Below are positions 36,412 to 45,790 of a stretch of DNA of 64,000 bases, in pieces (within the stretch, counting starts at the first letter, position 1; every line of letters begins with the position of its first letter). The position numbers were made by a program, and so were the translations under genes. The notes under the pieces are model-generated. The model did no database searches, was not told where the DNA came from, and saw only the letters and a list, made by a program, of their open reading frames with translations. Origin of the DNA: CBDAUN01 sp965214875 (lineage in GTDB: Bacteria; Pseudomonadota; Gammaproteobacteria; Arenicellales; JAJDZL01); contig OZ243980.1 in assembly GCA_965214875.1 (NCBI GenBank), positions 2,728,001 through 2,792,000 on the forward strand, written 5' to 3'.

Positions 36412-37992
36412 ATGAGCATGTATTCGGAAACTGAACGAGCAGATCTCCACAGGATCATTTGGCGCATCGCAAACGATCTTCGTGGCAGCGCGGACGGCTG
36501 GGACTTCAAGAGCTATGTGCTCGGAATGCTGTTTTACCGCTTCATTTCAGAAAACCTCGCCGACTACATTAATTCTCATCAGCGTAAAGCGGGACACGCC
36601 GATTTTGACTATGCGCAATTGAGCGATTCTGATGCGGAGATCGGGCGACCATCCATATTAGAGGAGAAAGGATTCTATATTCTACCTTCTCAACTATTCG
36701 GCAACGTGCGCAATCGCGCAAGATATGACGACAATTTAAATGAAACTTTGGATGCAATTTTCAAGAGCATCGAAGGATCTGCTACAGGAACTGAAAGCGA
36801 GCGCAGTTTCAAGGGACTTTTCGACGACCTTGATGTAAACAGCAACAAGCTCGGTCAAACGGTTATCGGCCGCAACGAAAAACTCGTCAAGTTGCTTGAT
36901 GCTATCGGCGACCTGCCTCTTTCGAATAGCGGCGGCAGCTTCACGGGAAGCAGTATCGACTTATTTGGTGATGCCTATGAATATTTGATGCAAATGTATG
37001 CATCCACGGCAGGTAAATCCGGCGGCGAATACTACACTCCACAGGAAGTATCCGAACTGCTTGCGCGAATTACCGTACATGGCAAAAGCGAGGTCGGCAA
37101 AGTGTACGATCCAGCATGCGGTTCCGGCTCCTTGCTGCTCAAATTTGCGAAAGTTCTCGGACCGGAGAAAGTGCGTCATGGCTTCTTCGGGCAGGAAGTC
37201 AACCTGACGACCTACAACCTTTGTCGAATCAACATGTTTCTGCACAACATCAATTACGAGCATTTCGACATCGCCCTCGGGGATACCCTAACGGATCCTG
37301 TGCACGAAGAAGATGAGCCGTTCGACGCGATTGTCTCCAATCCGCCCTACTCGATTAAATGGGAAGGCAAAGAAAATCCCCTGTTGATCAATGACCCGCG
37401 CTATGCCCCGGCTGGCGTGCTTGCACCGAAGAGCAAGGCCGATCTGGCCTTTACCATGCACATCCTCTCATGGCTGGCAATCGACGGCACCGCGGCCATA
37501 GTCGAATTTCCGGGCGTACTCTACCGAGGCGGAACAGAAGGAAAAATACGGCAATACCTGATCGACAACAACCACATCGACGCTGTCATTCAACTGCCGC
37601 CCGATCTTTTCTTCGGCACATCCATTGCGACATGCATTATTGTGCTGAAGAAATCGAAGCACGATAACGCCGTTTTGTTCATCGATGCTTCGAATAAGTT
37701 TACACGCTCGGGCAATAAGAACAAGCTTATACCCAAGCACCAGGAAGCGGTCCTGGAGGCATTTGTCGGACGGGCGGATATCGAGCACTTCACTCGCCTG
37801 GTGCCCAATGAGGAGATTGCGGAAAACGACTTCAACTTGTCCGTCTCCTCCTACGTTGAGCAAAAGGATGAACGCGAAGCAATCAACATCACCGAACTGA
37901 ATGCCAAGATTGCCGGCATAGTCGCGAGGCAGGCGGAACTGAGATCGCAGATTGATGCCATTGTTGCTGATCTAGAAGGCGATTCATCATGA
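36412..37992 (+). CDS. hsdM: Type I restriction-modification methyltransferase subunit HsdM
   Basis: About 526 aa N6-adenine methyltransferase. Motif I DPACGSGSLLLKF starts at residue 233 and the catalytic motif NPPYS is at 310-314. The N-terminal helical region (ERADLHRIIWRIANDLRG, MLFYRFISENLADYI) is the HsdM_N domain. The ATG at 36412 (MSMYSETERADL) fits the family start better than the upstream codon at 36361. The stop overlaps the next gene by ATGA. First gene of an hsdM, nucleotidyltransferase, DUF6922-like, hsdS and (distant) hsdR locus. Confidence 0.93.
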   Translation: MSMYSETERADLHRIIWRIANDLRGSADGWDFKSYVLGMLFYRFISENLADYINSHQRKAGHADFDYAQLSDSDAEIGRPSILEEKGFYILPSQLFGNVRNRARYDDNLNETLDAIFKSIEGSATGTESERSFKGLFDDLDVNSNKLGQTVIGRNEKLVKLLDAIGDLPLSNSGGSFTGSSIDLFGDAYEYLMQMYASTAGKSGGEYYTPQEVSELLARITVHGKSEVGKVYDPACGSGSLLLKFAKVLGPEKVRHGFFGQEVNLTTYNLCRINMFLHNINYEHFDIALGDTLTDPVHEEDEPFDAIVSNPPYSIKWEGKENPLLINDPRYAPAGVLAPKSKADLAFTMHILSWLAIDGTAAIVEFPGVLYRGGTEGKIRQYLIDNNHIDAVIQLPPDLFFGTSIATCIIVLKKSKHDNAVLFIDASNKFTRSGNKNKLIPKHQEAVLEAFVGRADIEHFTRLVPNEEIAENDFNLSVSSYVEQKDEREAINITELNAKIAGIVARQAELRSQIDAIVADLEGDSS

Positions 37993-38621
37993 ACTCAGAA
38001 CCTGTCCACGACGCATTTATGGATTCCGATATGCTCCGATTATGGCAAAAGATGAAACCACTTCCCGGTGATTTTCGTCTTTATGGCGGCACAGCACTCG
38101 CACTTTACCTGAATCATCGGAAATCAACAATTTTTGCCTTTGCAACACCTTTGCCGGTTGTCGAATTCAACCTAATCATATCAATACCTTGGATGAAAGG
38201 GGCATATCTCGAAGGCGGTGGCGGCATGATTGACGCACTAATTCAAGGTGAACATCGAGAACTGATCATTACATTCATCGAGTGCGGTCGAATAATCCCG
38301 TCGCCAGTTCGAAATCCTGTCACCGCTCCAAATGGTGTTGCAGTGGCGGACCCCGTAGACTTGATGGCCGCAAAGGTCGAGGCATGCATAAGTCGTGGCG
38401 AACAAAGAGACTACAAGGATATTTGTGCGGCATTCAGTGCCTGGCCAGCACAGATCGAAGCGGCTATTTCAGCACTTCCGGGCAGATCCACCAGCGCCGT
38501 GGGGCGCGCTTTAGCAACACCACCGACAGAAGTTGAGTCGGAGCTGAATCCCAAAGTTCTACAAAAATTGCGGAATCTAGCGAGATCGTTAGGACTTCAT
38601 GAACGCGGGTTGAAATCATGA
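37989..38621 (+). CDS. AbiEii-like nucleotidyltransferase, catalytic Asp pair missing
   Basis: 210 aa. Resembles the AbiEii/AbiGii nucleotidyltransferase toxins: LYGGTALALYLNHRKS, then PVDLMAAKVEACISRGEQRDYKDI. In active members a D-x-D pair follows (pattern S-x-D-F-D-F); here the segment is IFAFAT with no acidic residues. It starts on the ATGA overlap with hsdM and ends on an ATGA overlap with the next gene, so translation is coupled through the hsd operon. The missing acidic pair suggests inactive toxin, a regulator, or recent decay. Confidence 0.7.
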   Translation: MNSEPVHDAFMDSDMLRLWQKMKPLPGDFRLYGGTALALYLNHRKSTIFAFATPLPVVEFNLIISIPWMKGAYLEGGGGMIDALIQGEHRELIITFIECGRIIPSPVRNPVTAPNGVAVADPVDLMAAKVEACISRGEQRDYKDICAAFSAWPAQIEAAISALPGRSTSAVGRALATPPTEVESELNPKVLQKLRNLARSLGLHERGLKS

Positions 38622-39072
38622 CTTCATCAATTGTGAATCTTCTTGGTTACGATCCGAAAACCGAACTGCGCCATTGGCAAGGAACACCAATTCCTTCAGT
38701 GCATAATCCGCTTAAGTCTACGCCAAAGCTATGGTCTATAGCTCAAAAGGTTTGGTGGAATGGCCCTCCGTGGACAATATTGCGAAATTCGTCATATTTC
38801 TTATGGCATGTAATGGATTATGGAAGAACTGATGACATTCGCCATATATTGAGGTGCATACCTGAACAGGCATGGATGCTTGCGCTAGACGAAGCGCGGC
38901 CAGGTCTGCTTTCTAGGGGTTCTTATGTTTTTTGGTCATTGGCATTCGATCGAATCGCGCCAGACGACTCTTGTGACTGGCCTGATTCAGCACACCGACT
39001 TGACTATAGGCCATTACGACACGAAAGTCGTGATCAAATGCGGATGCGGCAACGGCGAATTGAGCGCGAAAA

Positions 39073-39076
<4 letters not shown>
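38618..39076 (+). CDS. DUF6922-like protein, putative partner of the nucleotidyltransferase
   Basis: 152 aa. The central pattern SSYFLWHVMDYGRTDDIRHI, then WMLALDEARPGLLSRGSYVF, resembles the small DUF6922 proteins that accompany nucleotidyltransferase toxins. It overlaps both neighbours by ATGA, tying it to the nucleotidyltransferase and hsdS. I am not certain of the family. Possible antitoxin or adaptor. Confidence 0.55.
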
Positions 39077-39819
<743 letters not shown>

Positions 39820-39836
39820 AGTTATATCCAAATTGG

Positions 39837-40376
39837 ATGGCATTAGGTGAATTGCTCGATTACGAACAACCAACCAAATATCTGGTGAAGTCGGTCGAAT
39901 ATGACGAATCCTATGAAACCTCAGTCTTAACAGCTGGCCAAACTTTCATTCTCGGACATACAAACGAAAAAGAGGGAATCTATTCTGCTAATTTACACAA
40001 ACCCGTAATCATTTTCGACGATTTCACTACTGCTTTTCAGTGGGTAGATTTTTCGTTTAAGGTCAAGTCTTCTGCATTGAAAATACTTACTCCGAATCAT
40101 AGTAGAACAACAGCGATTATGAGATATGTCTACTATGCGATGCAAACAATCACCTATAAGCCTCAAGTTCACGCCAGACAATGGATAGCAACATACTCTA
40201 ATTTTCGTATTCCTATCCCTCCTGTCGAAGAGCAAAAACGAATCGTCGCAATACTCGATAAATTCGACTCGCTGACAAATGACTTATCAAGCGGTCTGCC
40301 GGCGGAAATCAAAGCGCGGCGCAAGCAATACGAATACTATCGGAACAAACTGCTGACCTTCAAAGAAGCGGCATGA
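39837..40376 (+). CDS. hsdS: HsdS, C-terminal part (second TRD), separate frame
   Basis: 179 aa from an ATG 17 bp after the stop of the first part. Second TRD ([19 protein letters not shown]...) and the second conserved region [20 protein letters not shown], then [19 protein letters not shown]. It could be made by re-initiation near the upstream stop as a split subunit, or only as the second half of a full S subunit when the CAAG array changes. Its last codons form an ATGA overlap with a decayed hsdR start. Confidence 0.85.
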   Translation: MALGELLDYEQPTKYLVKSVEYDESYETSVLTAGQTFILGHTNEKEGIYSANLHKPVIIFDDFTTAFQWVDFSFKVKSSALKILTPNHSRTTAIMRYVYYAMQTITYKPQVHARQWIATYSNFRIPIPPVEEQKRIVAILDKFDSLTNDLSSGLPAEIKARRKQYEYYRNKLLTFKEAA

Positions 40377-40575
40377 TCAACGAGTTTCCACCTCATCTTT
40401 ACAAATTAATCGAATCATCTGGCGAAAACAATGGCATCACCAAATTGCGTCGAGAGACAACCACCTATATCATCTACCACATTGGATCAAAAGTGAAAAG
40501 CCATTCATCAAGCAATTGCAGGATGAGGCTTGCGAGTAATGCTCGGCCACCTCAGAAAATAGCTTGATTTCAAAT
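40373..40575 (+). pseudogene. Decayed 5' end of a hsdR gene, junction copy 1
   Basis: Begins [11 protein letters not shown], matching the start of the intact hsdR (MTGESPPSYHYK) in position and pattern, then, in a shifted frame, EKPFIKQLQDEACE and TSENSLI align with EKAFIRQLQTQAYEYL and TSEKDLI of the intact gene. Broken by frameshift and an in-frame stop. Confidence 0.6.
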
Positions 40576-40797
40576 ATTGCACCGCCAACTGGGTATCAAG
40601 TCATACATCGGTCGAATAACGCTTTATCGGGGTGGAGCTTATGCCGCGCCCCTTGAAATAGTGAAAACCGTCCTGATAATTGTCCCAACTGGTAAAATGT
40701 CCGCATGTAGGGACGCGGACCGGGCCGAGTTCCGGTCTTGGCGGGCCTTTTCAAGCTGGCCGACAGGCGGCATCATTCAATCAGGGGGGAGGTATTA

Positions 40798-41478
40798 ATG
40801 CCGAACGGTTCTGCAGCCGCGGATGAAATCTGGGAGCTCATCAGGGAGACGCGTGTGGACATCAAGGAGTCGCGCGCCGAGATGAGGGAGTCGCGCGCCG
40901 AGATGAAAGGTTTTCGCGAGCGCATGGATGAGCTTCGTGCTAGTCAAAAGGAGACGGACCGGCAGCTGGACGAGCTTCGCGCCAGCCAGAAGGAGACGGA
41001 CCGGCAGCTGAGGGAGACGGACCGGCGGTTCAATTCGCAATGGGGCCGGCTGGTGGAGTCGCTGGTCGAGGGCAATCTGGCGGCGCTGCTGCGCACGCGA
41101 GGCATCGAGGTGCACACCACGATGTCCAACGTCAAGACGCACTTCGCCAGGGATGACGGCGTCCGTCAGAACAGGGAGTTCGACATCCTGGTGGTCAACG
41201 GCGCCGATGTGGTGGTCGTGGAGGTCAAGACCACGCTGACGCCGGACAAGGTGCGGCATTTCCTGTCGTCGATGAGGGACATCATGCGGTATTTCCCGGA
41301 CTACCGGACCAGGCGCGTGTACGGGGCGGTGGCGTATATTAGAAGCGACGCGAAGGCGGCGGTGTATGCCGAGCGCCAGGGCTTGTTCGTGGTCCGGGCG
41401 ACCGGCGACAGCGCCAGCATTGTCAACGGGGAAGGCTTCCGGCCGGTGTCGTTTTCGACGGGGCGCACGGACGGCTGA
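40798..41478 (+). CDS. Coiled-coil PD-(D/E)XK nuclease-like protein
   Basis: 226 aa, ATG 40798 preceded by GGGGGGAGG. N-terminal coiled coil with ESRAEM repeats and two copies of DELRASQKETDRQL (a 42-bp repeat), then a PD-(D/E)XK-like core with D129 (EFDILVV) and E142-V-K144 (VVVVEVKTTL). Its layout resembles DUF3782-type proteins. Function unknown; probably a structure-specific nuclease or its relic. Confidence 0.72.
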   Translation: MPNGSAAADEIWELIRETRVDIKESRAEMRESRAEMKGFRERMDELRASQKETDRQLDELRASQKETDRQLRETDRRFNSQWGRLVESLVEGNLAALLRTRGIEVHTTMSNVKTHFARDDGVRQNREFDILVVNGADVVVVEVKTTLTPDKVRHFLSSMRDIMRYFPDYRTRRVYGAVAYIRSDAKAAVYAERQGLFVVRATGDSASIVNGEGFRPVSFSTGRTDG

Positions 41479-41789
41479 TGGCAAAGGGCGCGAACACCGC
41501 ATAGGCCACGCCTCTGTCCGACAGCAGATGCGCAGCCGAACACCAGTGTCTACCAGAAACCCTCTTATTTCAAGCGCAAATCGGCACCGAAGGAGTAGAA
41601 AACACGACCACCGCCGCAACAACGGCGAAAACTGAAACGCAAGAGACTTCAAACGGCAAGCAAACCTCACGCATGGCCGGCGCTACTGGATCCGCCACGC
41701 TGTCAAGCGTTCTTTTGTGCTGAAGTTGCAGCATAGGTAAAGATAAATGTTTCGAGTTGCAAGAGAAAATAAAAGTTTTAGAGGAATGA
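41479..41789. other. Intergenic stretch after the PD-(D/E)XK gene
   Basis: About 310 bp. No gene recognised; the GC content falls toward the small ORF at 41790. The frames here are antisense or shadow frames. Confidence 0.35.
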
Positions 41790-41930
41790 ATGAACACAAT
41801 GAAAGCCGAGCATGAATCCGCAATTGACCGCTTGCGAGTAAACCTTGCGCGGCGCGACTACGCAGCGCTTATCTCAATTGCCGCGCTTATCGCGACTAGG
41901 TTGACCATCTTCGGCTTCGTCACCTCATAA
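41790..41930 (+). CDS. 46-aa coiled-coil and membrane-helix protein
   Basis: ATG 41790 with GAGGAA just upstream. A helical stretch (HESAIDRLRVNLARRDY) followed by a hydrophobic segment (AALISIAALIATRLTIFGFV), like a shortened coiled-coil plus transmembrane protein. May be a truncated relative of the DUF1640-like gene at 44.6-45.0 kb. Function unknown. Confidence 0.35.
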   Translation: MNTMKAEHESAIDRLRVNLARRDYAALISIAALIATRLTIFGFVTS

Positions 41931-42174
41931 AGGCATTCGGTACCTGACGATCACCTGCATAGTCCAGCTTTCGCCAAGCCAAAGCTTCAAAACATCCCTG
42001 ATCAAGTTCATCGCAATCTCTTCCCGGCCTATCGCAACACGGTCAAAATGATCTGGCAATAGGCGTATCGTACTCCTTGCCAAGCCGTGCCGACTACCAG
42101 CACGGCCGCTTAGGCCACATCGCATCGCACACAGTTCGGCTCCACCCCGCTTATCCAGATTGAGTTTCTTTTCT

Positions 42175-42807
42175 ATTCGAATAAAAGCATGCCGAATTAC
42201 CACCTGAGATGAGCCATGTTTCGGCGGCGTTCTCGGGGCGACGAAGGCGAGCCTCGGCACCATGTCCGCCAAATGGTATCGGCGGTTGAAGCGGCATTCG
42301 AATTCGGCGAGATGGCGCGGTGCGCATCTCGCCTCGAACGAGTGGCAGCTGGCGCGCAATGCCGTCTTCAGGTTGCCCAGCACCGTGCTCACCCGGTAGA
42401 ACTCGGGCTTTTCCGTTGCGGCGCACCCGGCTTCGGTGGTGGCATCGAAGCACTGCAACCCGTCAGACAACGCATGGGTGCCGGCGGCAAGATGCTGTCC
42501 GGCCCACATTTTAATCTCCGATTTGCGAAAGCCTTTGACGACGCTGAGCTTGATGCGCCGCGGACGGCCTTACCCAATCGTCGCACCGCCGCCACGACGG
42601 CAGCTTGCTTTCGGCACCGCGGCAGCGCTGGCACTGCCTGAGGACATCCGGGCGGCAGCTCTTGTCGCGCCCGCAGTTAGGGCACACGAAGCCGTTCGGC
42701 CAGCGCAGCCGGAACAGCTCCTCGAAGCACTTGTCCTCTTCACCGTATTCGTTCATGAATCCGTCCGAGCTGAGACCTTTCTGGAACCGGACCGTATTTC
42801 GTTTCAT
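42175..42807 (-). pseudogene. IS1595-family transposase remnant
   Basis: The minus strand begins with MKRNTVRFQKGLSSDGF and the zinc-ribbon RWPNGFVCPNCGR usual for IS1595 transposases (start 42807). Further on, the ISXO2-like C-terminal segment appears in another frame (VLGNLKTALRASCHSF, RHLAEFECRFNRRYHLADMV). The middle is deleted, with frameshifts, so no intact transposase remains. Confidence 0.72.
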
Positions 42808-43014
42808 GGATAATACCCATTGCTAATCAAATGTTTAAAATAATTCCATCATGCCATGAAACGAACTTGTGTTTATTGGTAATCAGGAAAGTTTATTTTG
42901 CACACTGGTCCAAAGCTACTGCTACAGCATGGGAAAGATTCAACATTTATTTACCGAAACCTATTAAATTTGATATGATTTCACCATTGCTGTTAGCTAC
43001 GGAGACCGCAGTTT

Positions 43015-43524
43015 ATGTTAATCAAAGCTCTAGCGATGATCGTCACCATGACCGGTATCCTTGCCGGACAGGCACAAGCTGGACAGCCAGGGGTGCCCGA
43101 TGGCAAGTGGTTTGGGGATATCACTTCCAAATGCACGATTGATGACGCGTTCACTGATTTTTGGAATCTAAGAAATCCTCATCTCGAAGTCTCCTGCTCT
43201 TCCGGACGATGCTTTGCACAACTGAGTTACCAGTTCTATGAAAAAGACACAAATGAGCTAGCAAAAAATTTGATCCCGGGTTGGGCGGAAATGGGATATC
43301 GAATAACAGTAGTGGGCTGGGGACCCATTCGTAGCCGATATATAGAAAATGGAAGGATTTTAACCAACGATGGTCATGACTTTTCTGAGGATAACGAAGA
43401 ACAGCAGAATGTCGAAGCTTATCTGGATGGCTTGACTTTGGTCTTTCTGCCAAATGACGACCTGAGTGTAAGTATTGACCACCAACACACCAAGTGCTCT
43501 GGGATTTTGTTGCCAAAAATATAG
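43015..43524 (+). CDS. Secreted protein of unknown family
   Basis: 169 aa. N-terminal signal peptide (MLIKALAMIVTMTGILAGQAQA, cleavage before GQPG), then a mature domain with three cysteines, DGKWFGDITSK and VGWGPIRSRY segments. I recognise no family. Unlike the poly-C loci it has no C tract and a different N-terminus, so I would not group it with them. Confidence 0.55.
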   Translation: MLIKALAMIVTMTGILAGQAQAGQPGVPDGKWFGDITSKCTIDDAFTDFWNLRNPHLEVSCSSGRCFAQLSYQFYEKDTNELAKNLIPGWAEMGYRITVVGWGPIRSRYIENGRILTNDGHDFSEDNEEQQNVEAYLDGLTLVFLPNDDLSVSIDHQHTKCSGILLPKI

Positions 43525-43691
43525 GTTTTGTTGACCGCCTCTCGAAAAGTCGCATTTGATCGTATTTGATTATCATTCAGAGACAAATGCGGAATTAGAT
43601 TTCGAATTTTCATTTTTCATGGAATTCTTAATACTTTGGAAAGCAGAGTTGAATACAGATTGAGTCGCAGCAAGGCTCAGTCTTCACACCC

Positions 43692-44043
43692 ATGAATTTC
43701 TTAAACTTATCAGACTGCGACCAGACAGGCCAAGTGTTGAGAAAGCTGGTTGCTGAACAGCCTCTTGTCAAGATTGGCCACGGCCTGTATGCGAATGCCA
43801 AGGCATCCTCAGCAACAAGGAAATAATACCTGCTAAAACCCTGCCTGATTTGGCAAAGGAGAGGTTGACTAAAATCGGAGCGCGCATTGCGCCGTCACGT
43901 GCTCAACTGACATATAACTCGGGCAAAACAACTTAAGTACTAACAGGGCGGATTTTAGCAATTGAGGCTAAGCGTGTTTCCTGCAAGATCGCTTATAACG
44001 GAAATTTCATTGTTTTAAAACGTGGCCCCTCGGCGATGAATTG
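43692..44043 (+). pseudogene. Decayed AbiEi/DUF6088-like antitoxin
   Basis: Two frames hold recognisable pieces in order: QVLRKLVAEQPLVKIGHGLY, typical of the winged-helix start of AbiEi-like antitoxins, then after a frameshift IIPAKTLPDLAKERLTKIGA, an in-frame TAA, and GRILAIEAKRVSCKIAYNG near the end. This looks like a broken antitoxin gene of a nucleotidyltransferase toxin-antitoxin pair. Confidence 0.5.
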
Positions 44044-44130
44044 ATAAAAGATGTGGCAACCGCGATGAAAGTTGAAGCATCATTTATCCAAAAAGACTAC
44101 CGCACAACCAAAGTCGTCTAGGCAATCGCA
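44035..44130 (+). pseudogene. Decayed start of an AbiEii-like toxin gene
   Basis: DELIKDVATAMKVEASFIQ then KDYRTTKVV matches the N-terminal pattern of AbiEii-type toxins (…GI-x-x-FVEKDYW-x-x-VL). A TAG follows and the rest is missing. Overlaps the end of the antitoxin remnant, as in intact pairs. Confidence 0.45.
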
Positions 44131-44159
44131 AAATTTCTCCGCTTGTATTTCAACGTTTG

Positions 44160-44330
44160 TTGAAATACAAGCGCGGCGAAGCCATACGAATAAAACCGCT
44201 CACCTTCAAGGAAGTCGCATGATCGACGAATTTTCATCTCATCTCCATGAACCGACCGGACTGTCTACACTGCAGAAAACAACTTGGTTTCAAATCTGCA
44301 TGACCAACTGGTGCTTGTTAACACGTAAAG
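44160..44330 (+). pseudogene. hsdS 3' end and hsdR 5' end remnants, junction copy 2
   Basis: 44160-44222 aligns with the end of the intact hsdS (AAATCAAAGCGCGGC-type sequence through to the GTCGCATGA end). 44219 starts MIDEFSSHLHE, like the other hsdR starts; TTGGTTTCAAATCTGCATG further on resembles the equivalent segment of copy 1. Deleted inside. Confidence 0.5.
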
Positions 44331-44554
44331 GCTTAGTTGCGACATAATCTTGCCTCGCCATTTTCAACCGCGAAACAGGGTGGAAGCTTGCCCGTGGAAG
44401 TCACTCAAGCCCGCTGCTACCGAAGCGATGCCGGCCTCTACAGCTTACGGCACCTGACGCAGTCCCATGCGCGGATGAGCACGGCTGCAGGAAAGCTTCG
44501 GCAACTTGGCACACATCTGCCTGCGATGCGACACCGCGCCAAGGAGGACCGGGA

Positions 44555-45028
44555 TCAAAGAAAGGCGGTCAATGCGACGATGAGGCTGCCTTGCGCGATG
44601 AGCGCGCCGATAAACCACTTGAGCAGCTCGGACTTGACCCGTTCGATTCCAGCCTCTATCTTGGCAATCTCAACCTTGGTCTCCTGGTTCAGCTTCTCGA
44701 TATCGGCCTGCATGGTTGCGATAGCAACCTGCATGGCCGCGATATCAGCATGCGCGGCCGCAATAGCAACCTGTGCATCCGCAATAGCAACCTGTGCATC
44801 CGCAATAGCAACCTGCGCGGCCGCAATAGCTGCCTGCGCATCCGCAATAGCCGCCTGCATGGCCGCGATATCGGCTTGAATAGCCACGATATCGGCCTTG
44901 GTTGCAAGATTGGAATTCAGCACCGCGATCTGCTCGTCCGCCAAGGTTTCGGCCTGCTTTTCGCTAAAGCCGCTCTCGGTCAAGCGCTTGATGTAGCGGT
45001 GCGTGTCAAATGCAATTGCTTCACTCAT
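44555..45028 (-). CDS. DUF1640-like coiled-coil protein with heptad repeats
   Basis: About 157 aa from the ATG at 45028 (MSEAIAFDTHRYIKRL). The N-terminal part, HRYIKRLTESGFSEKQAETL, fits DUF1640. About ten seven-residue units (AIADAQV, AIAAAQV, DIAAMQA and variants, encoded by 21-bp repeats) form an alanine-rich coiled coil, then LNQETKVEIAKIEAGIERVK and a C-terminal hydrophobic helix (WFIGALIAQGSLIVALTAFL). Membrane-anchored coiled coil of unknown function; repeat number probably varies. Confidence 0.65.
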   Translation of the reverse strand: MSEAIAFDTHRYIKRLTESGFSEKQAETLADEQIAVLNSNLATKADIVAIQADIAAMQAAIADAQAAIAAAQVAIADAQVAIADAQVAIAAAHADIAAMQVAIATMQADIEKLNQETKVEIAKIEAGIERVKSELLKWFIGALIAQGSLIVALTAFL

Positions 45029-45609
45029 AAGCCCAATTGTATACGCATTCCCGCGCCGCTTGTACGACAAGCTTCAATTCCGTCGCTTTTGACCGGTTCG
45101 CTTCATGGCCAGTCCTGATGCTCGCTGCGCTTTCGGCGGATCTAAGCCTTTGATCGTGCCAAGTTAACTCGTGGGGAGCGGAATTATGCCATCATTGTCG
45201 GCATGCGAATTGGAGTGCGGCATTTCAGGGCCGGCACGGTCGAGGAGATCATCGAGCGGGCGTTGTGCGAGGCCAGCCGGCGCGGCATATTCATGAGCGA
45301 CGTGCTGGAGAAGCTCCATGATAATTCTGTCAAAAAAGCTACTTTCCGTTTTCGCGGCACATGGATCATGCCGAATTCAGTCAAGTTTCTCGATTGCATT
45401 CGCAAATCCGCCTAATAGGGAATTTGGCCAAGCATATGCTCTTCTCATTTATCGAATGCATTCGAAGATGATGGGCGGAACGATGAACGCCAATCATCGC
45501 TTTCAAGTAAATCTCGCAGGCGCAAGATCAGTTCTTGCTTCGAACTGCTTCTTTGACTATGCGACGTAACATGCAAAAGGCGTAAAATGCCTCATGGCGA
45601 CAAAACCAT

Positions 45610-45790
45610 TATGAACTTCCGTATAGTCATTCCGTCTTTCGAAGAAAAAGAGCTTATCGTCGCAATACCCGATAAATCCAACAAATCGACAAGCAGCTTA
45701 TCGATCAGCCTAGCTGCAGATATTAAAATGCGACGCAAACAATGCGAAAACTATCGAGACCAGCCAATCACCTTCAGGGAAGCGGCATGA
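45610..45790 (+). pseudogene. hsdS 3' end remnant, junction copy 3, next to intact hsdR
   Basis: FRIVIPSFEEKELIVAI and KMRRKQCENYRDQPITFREA align with the C-terminal conserved region of the intact hsdS ([36 protein letters not shown]). No TRD is attached. Its stop overlaps the intact hsdR start by ATGA. Confidence 0.6.

Noticed and set aside
45187..45415. Short frames at 45.2-45.4 kb (36 and 70 codons)
   Set aside because: Two overlapping frames compete and neither has recognisable content.
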